Assembly: GCF_021018805.1 (NCBI RefSeq)
Contig: NC_086249.1
Coordinates: forward strand, 75,666,472-75,730,471
Source of the DNA: Prinia subflava
Lineage: Eukaryota > Chordata > Aves > Passeriformes > Cisticolidae
DNA length: 64,000 nt
Direction: 5' to 3'
The notes below the pieces were generated by a model. That model did not search any database. It was not told where the DNA came from and saw only the letters and a list, made by a program, of their open reading frames with translations. A program made the translations under genes and the position numbers. Below, piece after piece: positions 36,484-49,600 of this stretch. Position 1 is the stretch's first letter. Each line of letters begins with the position of its first letter.

Positions 36484-38744
36484 TCTGGTTTTATTTCATA
36501 CCCAATGGACTATGAAGTGGAGTCAATGAAGCTTTCCGGAGATTTGTACAAATCATGTTGCCTATGCTGAAATAGGACATGTAAGATTTTCACCTCCTAA
36601 TGAATATATAAGCTAAAAACTTCTGGGTTTGCAACTTGTTTTGATCAAATGATCCATTGAAATAAAAATGAGAAAGACTGCCCATTCCTTCATTGACTGT
36701 TTGGAAGCACAGGCTGGCTCTCTCACTGTATTAGTCCGAAGTCACAGAACTGAAGACATTAAAAGGTGTCCTGTGAGATACCAAACTCCTACAAAGCACA
36801 CAGAATTTAATCTATTTTTGCTCTATTTTTCTCATAATTTTAAATAGCTAAAGACACACAAAGACATACAGTTAATCTCATTATTTTACTCTCTTGTGCA
36901 TTGAATTCTTACATTTTGTGAGAGAACATATACAAGCAAAAACTCAGCCAATGTTTTGATAATTTCATCACTTTCAATGGAATGAAGCTGCTAGAGTGAA
37001 ATAATCATGACATTCACATCACATTTTGAAAAGAGCTGTTTTTCTTTTAAGTTCTGAACAGTAAAACATGTTGTTCAGACAACAGCCCATAATCACCATC
37101 AGCATCAGAATTTCAACCTTCCTTGAAACAACAGCAAGCAGCAAGAGAAAGAACTCCAAATAAATTTAGCAGTAGAATCCAGGTATGTATCTCACCATGG
37201 AGCTAGAATTAATTCAATTCTTTCTCCACCTCAGCAAGCAGTTTGGGGCTATTGGCAAGCAAGATGGAAGAGATGAAAGTGCCAAGTACAGCAGTACTTT
37301 TAGGTTAGCAACAGTGACAGATATTAACACAGCACAGAAAAGCACAACATTTCTGCAATGAGACTGCTGGGGCTAGTGACAGAGGTGCGAGGGTGAAGCA
37401 ACACCCTGCCTCCTTCCTGAAAAACTGCTTGCATTAGGGACCAGGTTTAAGAGCAATTTGTCTGTGTATGATGTTTCATGACTAAGACTGAAAAAGTTAT
37501 TTTGCTGTGATACTAACGAGTTTAACTATTTCTCTTGTTCACAGAATATCCAGAAAGAGCTCACAATGACCTCTAATTTATCCATTGTTGAAATTTGCAC
37601 ATCCTGTTTCAAGTCTTTTCAGTCCTCTGGATTGATTCAGTCCAATATTGAAACTGCTTTAGTTAGCTGATAATAGTGACAAATCATACAGGATTGCTGT
37701 TGTTCCTGAGTGGATTAGCACAACTCATAATTAAGAGAAGGTTTTTCAGGGTTTACAGAAAATCTTGAAGGGGTTCAGGCTTTCAAGGAGCTGTGCAATA
37801 AATGCCACACCCTAAGGTGCCTTCTTATCCCTGGTGCTGCTTCCCCAAAGGGGCACTGCCTGGTGCCTGCCAAAGAGATGTCTCTGTAGTCAGCAACAGC
37901 AGGATCAATCCCCAAAGGATCTTTTTTCCCTCAGTGGAAAACACATCCTTTTCAGGCAGTTCTCATCTTCTCACAGCAGACACCAGGTAAGGGTTCTTGT
38001 GCACTTGCAGAGCAATTTTCCACCCTCTAATTACGATGACTGTACCCTCGCTAGAACATTCAGAGTGTTTCCAAGCTCCTAGGACAAGACCAGCCACACA
38101 AAGAGAAATGGTGTCAAATTAAATGGTCCCAGATTGGGATGAATGGAAGGTAGGATTTGGATGGACACTGATGAATGTGCAGACCAGCAGCTAGGCCCAA
38201 GAGCATCCTGTACAACTTCCTTGTTACAAATCTAGGTATAAAGATAGAATATTAAGCTTAACTTAGCCACTGAAAAATCAAACTAAGTTATTAAAGGTAA
38301 AAGCATCTAATGCACCTTGAAGATCATTGCTTATGAAATTCCTTTGGAATGCACATTTTAAATTTAAATATTACCTACATTTTTTACCTGAGATGAAAAT
38401 TTTGTTTGGGCCAGCCCTGTGGTAGGAGGCATTGTCAGGACATTAAGGGCTTATCAAATAGTCCACTTGCCTGCATTACGTCTGCAAAATCTGGCAAAGT
38501 TGGAGAATAATTTTGGTAAATGTATCTATTCAGAATTTGTGGGTACTAAGCAACCCGTATTCTATCCCCTCCATTTGAGTTTTGGTACAATCATGGCCAG
38601 AAATTCCCATTTTTTTCCATTTGGAACATGATTAGTTTCAGCCTCCTGCTGATCATCAGTGGGTGCTCTACAGCACCTGTAATTGCTTATTCACGGAGAT
38701 ATTTGCCACACTTGATCAAATAATGTCTCAAACTACTATTTAAA

Positions 38745-38761
38745 AAATAAATAAATAAATT
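38745..38761 (+). repeat. Short (AAAT)n microsatellite
   Basis: About four uninterrupted AAAT units following a short A run. Confidence 0.85.
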
Positions 38762-41700
38762 GAACTTCTTAAATCCCTTGCTGTTGGAAGCAGGCTTTCT
38801 AGATTTCTGGATTTTTTCCAGTGCTGTTTCCTAAGCCCTCTCTAAACTCCTCCCTTTTTGCCTAAAGGTAGCCATGAAACTTGTTAAAATAATGAGACCT
38901 CTTTTTCTTACATACCACAGACATAATACCATTTTTTCAGTCAGAAGGAATTTAGTTGAGTCAAATTCTCCTCCTTTCTGGAAATCCATGGATTAAAAGT
39001 CATCAGTGCATTGAGGCGTCAGCTGAAAAAAATGTAAGAAATTAATTAAAAAATTAGAAGGTTGCTGTAATTCTAAAACTGGGGGGTTGCATTCACTAAA
39101 AGAAGGAGATGTAAATGAAGAAAATTTTGCAATCTGATACTGATCCCAGCTTCTCAGACATATTTTAGGCAGCAAAGAATGGATGTTTCTCATCTTACTC
39201 GCTAAGTGAGCCTGCTTCCTCCAGAGGGACTCCTTTATGTCCTAAGAAAAACTGTGTCAGTTCCCAGATGTTCTCCAAATGTTTGACACAAAAGGGTAAA
39301 CTAAGGACAGAGATCTTGCTGTAAATTACTTTTTTCTCTCTTTAGTGGATTTAAATGAGATGTTTATTATCACCTTAACATTCTTGCAGTGGTTTAGTTC
39401 TGTATAATAGCAAAGCCAGTACTAAGTTAATTAAAAGAGCTATAAAGTCTGAAAGAAGCCAGCAGGTTTCTGTGGGTTGCTGATCAAAGGGAAAGTGGTT
39501 CTTTTTTAAGTGTTTTTTTCTCGGTCCTTTAGAAACACTACATCTCTCTAATCACCTACAATGTTGCTGTGATGACAGAATTACATAAACCCAATAATTT
39601 GAAACAAAATAAGGTTGAAAATGGAATTCACCAAAAAAGGAAAAAAATCAACTTCAGAAAATCAGACCACTATTTACAAGAGCAACCACAGATCAGTCTA
39701 GAACAATAATATTCTGTAATCACAGCACTTCAATGGCCTAGTTTAAGAACAAGTAACAAAGGACAGAAATTATGTGGATCAATAATTCACTTGAGTGGTA
39801 GTAATGCATGCATGTAATAATGTAGTTTGAGTCAATGAGATGAAGCCATGGCTATACAGTCCTTGGAGCTGAGGGAGTTGTGTCCCAGGGTTGTACCCCA
39901 ATCAGTTGTCAAGTTAACGTGCACATAGATATTTTTAATGTTCAGACCAGTGGACTATTTGACTGTAATCATACACTTACTTTACTTGCACATAATGGCT
40001 TCTTGTTTGTGTCTGTAAAGAATGGCAGCATTAATATGATCTATATTTTGAAGGAAAACAAAGCAAAATACTTATTCTTCTCCACAATGTCTAAAAAAAC
40101 TTTTTCAAAACACAAAAATGCTCTGGAAATACCTTTTTACTCTAAATGTTTCAGATTACCTAATTCATTTTCTCCCATGCTTTAAATTACTCTTCCTGTC
40201 CAGGTATAAATGGATTTCTGAAGCAGGAGGATTTTTTACAGGAGAGGGAGAAAGAGAAGTTTGTCATTTGCTGTGCATATTACCAATGTACAGAAAGAAA
40301 AAAGAGACATTTTCTTAGCTTCCTGTAACATTTCCTGTAAAAGAAATGATTGTATTTTAAAAGTACTATTAAAGTGTACCCCAAGGTAAGCTATAGAAAT
40401 AAAACCCACAGACTTCTGAATTTTTATTTTCATATCTTAACATAGATACAACATTGTGTCTGTCTCACCTACAAACCTTTTTATAACAGTATTTTAGTAA
40501 ACATATAGGACATTTCTTTAAAAGTGCTTGTGTCAGGTAATTGATCCTAATTTGAAGTGTTCAATGGGAAGATTCTGAGGTACAGAAAGACTGAAAACAA
40601 AACACTGTGTTAAATCTATGAATCTGACTTATATGATCTAAAATAAGAACAAGTCATGTTTTGACACTCTGGGTGTTTACTGGTTTTCTGATAAGGAATT
40701 TTAAAAAATATGAAAATCTGAAAGATCGGAGCAAGAAAGAATGATCAGCCTCCATGCACTTTTTATTTTGGATTCATTAGCAATTATAAAATGCTTTGCC
40801 ACTGAAACCCCTCAGTGATGAGTGTTTTTGATGTGCCATATCAATAGGGCAGGAAAGCTGAAAGGTGATAAATTTGACATAAAAATTACATGGCCTTTTG
40901 TATTTTCTGTAAAGAACCAGAGGCAATTTAATTCTAGCACAGACATCTTCCAGTGTAAATCTATTTTAAGTCAGAGTGTGAGAAACAGAATTTAGGTAGT
41001 GAGAAATTTTTCAAATAGTTTTTCCCAGTAAACATAGCCCTGTTTTGCAGTGATAGGACCTGGAAAATTAGACTGATTTTTGCTGACCAACTCCATTTCC
41101 ACAAACATTCACCAAATTATTTATGCAAAACAATTCAGCATGTGGTGTCTTTGCACTGTTCACATTATTTTTTTCCCACCCACTGAAATGGGGACAACGT
41201 GATATAAATCCCTCATTGAATCTACATTGGGGTTCTTCTCAAAAAGGTAAAAAAAGTTTGATTAACAATAAAAAGGAATAACAAGCTATGATTAGTGAAC
41301 ATATTTCTTGCTCTGCATGATTATCATTGATGGCAAAAGAAAATGGAGGTTATACCAAAAGCAACCCAAATACCTACAATGAAGATAATTTTAGAAAGCA
41401 CTTGAAAATAACTAATATTTAATATGGAGTTAAGAAGAAGAAGATCTGAAGAATTCATAAATATTCTTAAGGTTGGTACTGGTGTCTTTAATGAGTTTAG
41501 ATCTGTTAATCTATTTCAGACTTTGGACTGATTAAGAACACTGACTGAAAAAATACCTTGTGACTAGAGTGCACTGGCTGAATACTAAGCCAGGCTCCTG
41601 CCATGAATGACAGTCTTAAGTATATCTTAAAGCTTTTGGCTGCATTAGACAGAAAACACATACTGAAACGGAGATGTTCTGCAGTAATTTATGAATACTG

Positions 41701-43517
41701 TATTTTGATCTACAGGTAAAGTGTTCACTGCAAGAGTACAAGAGAGTTGTCAGGAGAAACAAGCAGTGAGATAAGGAGAATGGCTAGAAGTGAGACATAA
41801 ATCCAGTGAATGTTTGTGGGCTTTCAAATCACTGACTTTAAAATTTTTGTTTCCTCGAAGAACAGGCTACAGTTACAGTTTCTCCAGAATGACCAAATTT
41901 TGCAAATTCACTGTAAGTGAAGGAGCTCTATTATGAGTAGTAAAGGTTGAAATGTAAAGGAAATTGTTCAGACAAACTGGGTAAAGAAAGATACTTGTTC
42001 ATGCTCCAGAAAATTAACTGATATTTGTAAAATCATTGGATATTTATCAGTTCTCTAGTATCAAATACATACAATCATACACTAAGTTACCATCCATAAT
42101 TTTTCTCTTTCCAGTTGCTCACCTTCTGGGTGATGGCTAATACCTGCACTGCTCTGCAGCTCAGAGCAATGTCATTTGAATATCCCAGGTACAATAAAGA
42201 CACACAGCCTGGCCTTGAGATGCCTCAGGGGAGGCAGAAAAGCAGCTACCCTGGGTCCCAGGTACAAGACTACCAAGATGAATTGGGGACATTCTACAAA
42301 ATTGTAAAATTCTAGCTTAAGATCTAAGTTTTGAAAAATGCATGTGTAGTCTTGAGTTTAGAAATGAGACTTACAGCTTCATTTATTTGGAGAACTGCAA
42401 AGCCATTAAAAGTGGCACTATTGAAAGAAAGGTTTAAGAACTTTCCATCCAAAGCTATTGAATTCTTCCCAAGCAACTCTCCAGCTAAGAGAGGTGGCAT
42501 TTTGCTGTCGTGACTTATGCCAGTAGTGGGAACTTAGCCAGGGGCAGAAGGGAAAGTAGTTGCCAAATTTGAAATTATCCATACCTAATAATAAAAAAGT
42601 GCTCCATATATTACACAAATGTTCTTTCTAGAAAATGTCCTCCCCTTTCAGTCAAACTGCACAAAAATACCCTTGCAATAAATATCATAGACCTTGCTAT
42701 AAAATCTGTAAGGAAAGTCCCCTCCCCAAATCTGTCTATGGGCCTTGTTTTCAGAGTAATATATCTGTTATTGTACAGGGCATATTGTGCCCACAGTTTC
42801 CAGAAACTATTGGAATAAATAACCCATTTTAGACTTCTCCTAATTAGAGTCAGGGAAACAATACGTGATTAATAGCTCGCAAGAGCCAGTAGAAGCAGGA
42901 AAGGCAGAGATTGTGGAAGCAGGGTCAGGCAGAGGTCTTGGTGACAGAGAGGTGAAGCAGACCTAAAATCTTCATCATATGCTGCTGCAGCCCAATTACT
43001 GTGCATTTTGCTACTAAGCTCAAAACAAAAATTGTAGGTTGTGACAGGAGAACATGGCTAGGAAAAGACCCTGAGGAAATGTAAACCTTGCCAAGTACTG
43101 AGGAAAGTGCAGAGGAGAACACGGCTTGTCACCCAAAATAATAAACAGGAAGATGCCACCACACAAAAAAACACACACCAAAACCTTTCCCAATGGTTTC
43201 AGACCTGGCATCTGAAATATCACCTTCCTGGGCCTGGTTCTGACACAGTTGTGCATTGCTGCACTTAAGGATTTGTTTTATTTTATAGGGATGACTTCAG
43301 CGGTACTCCTCATACATGCAACCAAAATTAAATCATTAGATTGCTTAAGAGAAATTGCTGGATGAAACGCAATGATCTTGGAAGGTTTTTGTCCCATTTG
43401 TACACCAAGCAGGGTATGCTTATAAAAAGAACTGAATATTTTTCAGCCTCCAGAAAGGTGTGGAGTTTCTGCAAGGTAAGTAAATTTAATGCATCTTACA
43501 GCAGCTTCCAGAAGCCA

Positions 43518-43542
43518 ACCTGGTTGGTTTTTCCAACCAGGT
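43518..43542. repeat. Perfect 10-bp inverted repeat, T5 loop
   Basis: ACCTGGTTGG (43,518-43,527) pairs exactly with CCAACCAGGT (43,533-43,542) around TTTTT. It lies about 40 bases after a consensus donor-like site at 43,476. It is short, so function is doubtful. Confidence 0.85.
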
Positions 43543-45895
43543 ATACTGGGAATTTGTCTCCTTTTGTATTTCTCTTCTAGAGGTCCATGTTACAAGGTTT
43601 GTGCACAATAAATTCATTGTTCTGTTTGCTGTCACAGTAGCAGCTGTAGGATGTTTTGAAGCAGCTCCAGTGGGGAAGAAGCTTTTGTGGTAAAGTTTTG
43701 TGCAGTTGCAAGCAGTTCAGTGCACAAGCTCTGGAACATACTGTGTGCCATTAATTCGAGTACAGCAATGTGAGAAGCTAGAAAACAGGCAGCTGAATAC
43801 TGCAGTTTGGCAAGGTATAATCTAGGTAGCCTCAGCACTATATGCAGGAGCTACTGGGAGCCTTTGGGTTGAATGACAAATCTCTCCCACTTCCATATAT
43901 TTTTAGACACTTTTAAGTTGCTGCTCATGGTGGCACCTGTTGCTGACTTGAGTCTCCCAGAAGCCATCAGTGTAATTTTAGTGGCCACCACACACAATCT
44001 GATACTTTGAGTAGCCTGTATGCATTTGAAGGAGCAGATATGGCTGCAGGGGTGGATGGATAAAAAAAATCTGAAAATATACCCTTTCTCTGTAGAGAGG
44101 AGTGAGTGCCATAGCTCCCTTGCCCTCCCTTTAAACATCGTTTGCTGCTGAAATGCAGCATTTGTGTCACTGAGGTTCAGTGCCAAGATGAGCATTTGCC
44201 ACCTATATAGGAGCTTAAAATAGCACAGAGGCTGACAGAAATACCTTGAAGGCTGACAGAGGGGTGGTTGTCTGATGTATTATACTCTGTTGTAGGAAGT
44301 TTTTATTTATTTAGAATTTTATAAGCACCCTGGGGACAAATATGGCTAAGATTTACTCTGGTCTGACCCGACCACACTGTGTCTGAAATGCAAAATTATC
44401 ATGGAGCGCTCCCCAAGAGTCTGGAAATGGAGCAGCCCTACTGAATGATAGATTTTTAGCAGTTCTCCTGCATGGATCCCACTTGGCTAATGTAATGCTG
44501 ATTAAAGCAAGTACACTTCTTCTACAGTACTCCCATTCATGCCTCCACAGCCTCTTACTGCAGAGACCATGCAGGCTTTTAATTATTTTACTAAACAGGG
44601 AACATTTTTCTTGGAAGTGCATCATGAAATTTTAATGACCATGCTTTTAATTCCAACAGGAAGACTTCAAATAGCAGCAAAGTCCATGTGAAATTCCACA
44701 TATGTTTCAGCTTTCCTTCCACAGCACCAGGCAGAAGGAGGAGGTCCAAAGGGAAGGAGGGGGCCTCAAATAATACATAGCACCGTTACTGTCCTCAAGT
44801 CATAAACCCCAAGGCTTTGCTTTTCTACAGGAAGGCAAAGCCTGTTTCCTGGTGCTTGCACAGCCATGGGTGCCCCATCCCACTGTCTTTAGCTCACACA
44901 GAGCAGAAGAAACATGCCTGTCCACTGAGGTATCTGTGCCTCAGACTCATAGCCAAGATTACAGATTAAACTCTTGAAGAAGAGGAAGGGAAAAGAGGAA
45001 GCAAATGGTCCTCTTTTCTTTTGCTATCAAACAAAAATGAGGTTCATCCTGTCTTTGGACTTCATTCTTAGAGGTAAAATATATCTCCAGTCAAAGGCAG
45101 TTACCTGGCAAAAAAGAAATCAGGTACCATCACTTTTCTCTGCTAATGCAAAAGATTCCCTGGGTAAATTCATCTCAAACCTGGAATAATTCTCTGTAAG
45201 CAAATTTTGCTTCAATAAATCAAGAAATCATCAAACTTGGAATGTTTTTCACAAAGATGACCCAGCATATTAAGTTTTTGTAGTGTTTGGTCGGAGGATG
45301 CATTTGTGAAGGTGCAATAATTAAGGTGAATTACCTACCAGCTGAAATGAATTATAGAGAGACCTTGAGAGAAATTCAAGGGAAAAAAAAACCCAAAACA
45401 AATTGAAAGATAGAAATCTGAGAACTCACATTTGCTTTATTAAACAATGAAAATTAAGATGTCCTTGCATCATTCCTAGGCAGCTTAATCCTTTATTACT
45501 AATAAATGATCTTTTATTTAAAGGATTTTGAAGTGGACAGAGATAACAGTTTAATCATTTTGATGAAAAGCCAAGATTTTTCATCTTCAAAGTGCTGAAA
45601 CATCAGCATACACCACAAATAATGAACCTTGTTAATCATTAGCATCCCTCAAATATAATGGGAATAACACTCTTCCGAAGAGCTTGCAAAAGAATTGAGA
45701 AAAAAGCGGGTGGGTTTTTTATAACTAACTTTATTCATATTTTAATGAGTAATGTATGAATAAGTGGATTTTTAAGTTAACAAATGAATATTTAAAGAAA
45801 AGAGAACAGAATGAATTTGTCAATCAAAAGACCTCCAAACCCAGGTACATGCTCCAGGCGTGATCTTGAAAACATTTATGCACATGAGTAACTCA

Positions 45896-45909
45896 TGACT
45901 CATGACTCA
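45896..45909 (+). promoter_or_regulatory. Two abutting AP-1-like sites (TGACTCA x2)
   Basis: TGACTCA occurs at 45,896-45,902 and again at 45,903-45,909, preceded by a degenerate third unit (GTAACTCA). TGACTCA is the consensus for AP-1 (Fos/Jun) and is also close to NF-E2 and Maf half-sites. The tandem layout may be a small heptamer repeat rather than a selected enhancer, but two exact sites side by side are uncommon. Confidence 0.35.
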
Positions 45910-46073
45910 TCCCAGTAAAGTCAAGGGTACTAAATTAACCTTTTATGAGGAATGCATGTTAGGATGACAGTTGGTATTCCACCCAACACAGTGGAAAAAA
46001 TAAACATCTGCAAGGTGGGGGTCTAATTTAAGGGCATCATCTAAGCTTTCCTCCAGAAAAAGATGAAAATATT

Positions 46074-46692
46074 GGGGAGCAGCTCTGTGGGAAAGGCCCT
46101 AGGAGGTGGGAGGCAGCAAGCTGACCATGAGCACAAGATGTGCCCAGCAGGAAAGGCAGCCAAGAGCTCCTATGTGTGAACAGGCACACAGACCAAGGAA
46201 AAGGATCGTCCCTCCCCTACGACACTCACCACTCTAGATAGGGCATTGAGGTTTGGGCCCTGCAGTGCAGGAAACACATGGGAAAACTGGAGGGAGCTTC
46301 TAGAAGGTTCCAAGGCAGTAGGGGCTAGAGTCCTTGGCATATGAGCAGAGGTAGGAGGAGCTGGGCTGCTTCACCCTGGAGGAGAGATCACTTTCGGGGC
46401 CCAAGGGCCCCTCAGTGCCTTCAAGGGGTCATCAGGGAGACAGAACTGGATTCCTCAGAGTGGTACAGGATGGGAGAATTGAGACACAAATGTCCATACA
46501 TGGAGATAGAGAGTTTCAGACTTGATTTAAGGAAAAGATTTCTCCCCATGAGGACAGTCTGAAAATGAGGCAGGTTGTACAGAGTGATTGTACAGTACCC
46601 CTCCTTTTCAAGATCCAGCTGGACAAATCAGTCTTGTCTGATGCCATAGCTTACCCTGCTTTGAGCAGGAGTGTGAACCAGGTCACCCCCCC
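46074..46692 (+). mobile_element. Longest CR1 LINE copy, 3' portion, plus strand
   Basis: About 620 bases follow the CR1 3' region in order. It starts with GCAGCTCTGTGGG, AAGCTGACCATGAGCACAAG and GATGTGCCCAGCAGG, corresponding to the late part of ORF2. Next come GATCGTCCCTCCCCTAC, GGGCCCTGCAGTGCAGG, GGAGGAGCTGGGCTG and TTCAGACTTGATTTAAGG, and finally AGGCAGGTTGTACAGAG and TACCCTGCTTTGAGCAGG near the 3' end. Small deletions and frameshifts break every frame, and no catalytic motif is present. The terminal octamer repeats are not clear, so the extreme 3' end may be lost or diverged. Confidence 0.88.
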
Positions 46693-49600
46693 TAGCTCAT
46701 TTTAACTGATCCCACAATCCCACAAATCACCTACTGTTGCTTAAACCATGTAAATGTTGAATTGGCTCTTATTAGCAAAGAAATTGTTCCTTTATCCTCA
46801 CATTTCCCCAGAAACTGTTACGTTTTATCCTTCTGATGAAGTTCCCCAAACCTGCATACTACCAGTCAGCCTTGATCCTCCCACAGTCACAAACACTTAT
46901 CATGAGTTATTGGTATCACTATTTCAGTCAGAATCTATACTATACTCCTGGTATATCACATCAACAGTGAAACAACAGAAACTTATTCAACAGATCTTTC
47001 TGTCTGAGAGTAGGTTCAGCTTACTTCATCAGCCATCTTGCTTTTTTTAGTTTTCCCAGTAAAATACCATGATAAAAGGATTATACATCACCACGTGAAA
47101 CTGTGTGTGACCTCTAATATAATAGTTTTATACTGATGAGTACTCTGGCAGGAACGTGCACCAGCACATTTGTAAGAGACTGAAGGAAATCAGTATATAA
47201 GAATCTGGAAAGTCTTTTCATTTATATGGCCCCTCTTTACACTGGATGCCCAAACACGCACTATTTTCAGTTACCCAAAAAATTTATACACATAGGTCTC
47301 ACTCCTGTGGGCTAAAGACTGAGCTCCTTGCTAATTCTAAGAAAATCACACTTTAAAGTCTCTTATTTATCAGAACTCTCTGCAGGCATGAGCATCTCTG
47401 TAAGAGTCCACCTAGAAACCAGAAATAGTCATGGTTATCAAACCTTCTAGCCATCCTGGCTGGGGCACTGTGTCAGGAATTTAACTCCTGTAGGCTGGGA
47501 GTGGGCAAGGGATGTAATGGGAAATAGTCATATCTTACACACAGGGCAAGCAGTGACTGCTCTTGCTCTGGTTCCTGGCAAGTTTCATGTGTTACATGCA
47601 CAGTACCATGCAAGGTCCCACTAAGAACTTCTGCTCTGCCCAGTGCCTGGCCCCTAGTAGGGTTCAGGCAGGAGAGATGAACACATGAACTCCAGCTACA
47701 TGAGAACATTCAAACCAGAAAGACTTGGGGGATTTTGGCTTTGAGGTGAAAGAGAGAGACCTCCAATGAGTTTCAGCAGCTCTGAAGTGGCCATTCTTAC
47801 TTACAAAGACTCTGGGGATTTATATCCTCTTAAACACTTAGGCCTTCCATATCTGGCCATAAGTCCATTAAAAATGTTTTCAGCAGATCTTGGGGAAAGA
47901 ACACGTACTTTTGCAAAAATAAAACAAAATTTTAAATAAATAAATAAATAAATAAAATAACTTTCTGGGAAAAAAAATGCTAGAGAAAGATTTTTTTCAG
48001 CAATTTTCCTGCAAAAAGGTCAAGCTCAAGATATAGATAATAGTGCAGGGAAATAGCTGAAGAAATTCTCAGCTGGTATCTTAATAGTTATAAATCCTCT
48101 TATCTCTCTTGCAGGATGCTTGCAACCATTGCAAACTGCTTCTTCCAAATCAAAGGGTGACAAGAATTACAAAAGAGGACAGACTAAACCAGATCTCACC
48201 CATCTTGGACAGATAGGAAAATCAAGTCTATCTCTGTTCTGGATACTATCATAATCAGTGAGAGGGTCTTGTAGGTGAGGAGAGAGAAGAATAGGGTTAT
48301 GCTAGGAATATTCCTTCTTATGCTATTGGTATCTCTGCTTTTTCCAGCTTTCTTTTGGGGTCATGTAAAGAAAGAAGGAATTCTATAATCAATGTTCCAA
48401 CATCAGAAAGTCAGCTAAAATAGATTGGTTTCCCACTGCAGATCTCCTTATCGACACAGTAATTTAATATCTACAACAGTTAATGAAATCTAAAGTGGTA
48501 TTTGACGTAAGTTTTTAAACCAAGGTGAGGGAATATCTTGCTGTCCAAGACTTTGTTCTGTGCTTAACTGCCCATGGCTATCCTTTGGAAACGACTGAAG
48601 ATTTTTTTTTCTGTGTAGCCTTCCCAGTCTAGACCTATATTAAATGAAGTAGATTAAAGGGAATAACCAGCCTTATTATCTCTCTGATTATCCTTGAATT
48701 CTTAAAAGCAACTATAGTAATAATATGGATTGGTGTCCCTCTAATATGATGATGATTTGGAGGTTTATCAAATGGTACAGATACAACAGTCTAAAGCTAA
48801 TTATGTAGCTGGGCAACATGAAGGATGGATAAAGAGTAGCTGCCTCAGCCACACCTGAGTAAGACTGGTGCATGGAAGAATACTTATTGCAGGACTCTCA
48901 CAAGTCCACTGCAGGCTTCTTCTTTTAAGTGCACACAACCTGTAGCAAGGTGGTGTCGTACTCACTCCTCTAGTGCCCTGGGTGGTTCCTGCTGCTGGAT
49001 GCTCCCACAGCACTGCCCCTCAGACACCTGCTGAGGCCTGGAGCAGTGCCTTATTTCAGCCCCACGATGCTGTGACCTTCCCCATCCCCAGGAGCTGGCT
49101 GAGAGCTCAGCAGGCGATGGCCTGCCCCCTGCCAGCGATCAAACACGTTCAGGTGTGCAGCCTTACTGCTCAGGGAGCTGGACACACAGCAAGGGATCTC
49201 CTCAGCCACCTCAGTACCTCAGGACACTTGGCCCTCTCAAAGGACGTGAAGAAATGTTTAAAATGAGTAGCAGTACCTTGGACACAATCCATAACTTAGG
49301 GTTAAGTTATATTCAAGGCTAGTTCAAGCCACAGAATTATACGATCATAACCTTAACCAGCTCTTTTTTTGTGTGTGATGGAACTCATATCATGATGAAG
49401 GCCATATAGAGGACAAAACAGGGATCAAAATAGTGGAAACAAATAATTTTAGGAGCTAAGGAATATGACTTTTCCTACCAGCTTCTGCTTGAAGGACTGA
49501 AAATACGTTCTTTAGAGCATTTGCAACATTTCTTGGGTTATTATGGGCTAATGAGGCATGTGTTACCCCTAAACAGCATGAAAAAACCTCAACCTTCTGC

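Larger units (their letters stand above)
34351..46073. other. Long unique AT-rich non-coding stretch
   Basis: No gene is recognised in nearly 12 kb. A short AGAATCACAGAG phrase at about 34,354 could be the end of another CR1 copy, but the homology does not continue. A GC-rich patch at 34,565-34,740 has a 36-codon ATG frame from 34,572 that I do not recognise. Other items (65-bp duplication, microsatellite, exon-like modules near 42.1 and 43.3 kb, hairpin at 43.52 kb, AP-1-like sites) are listed separately. The parts at 39.3-42.0 and 45.2-45.9 kb are AT-rich with many TAAT cores. Confidence 0.6.

Noticed and set aside
37802..37991. Coding exon ending at CCAG|GTAAGG
   Set aside because: The open frame before the donor matches no family, and no convincing acceptor was seen; several donor-like sites of similar strength occur on both strands.
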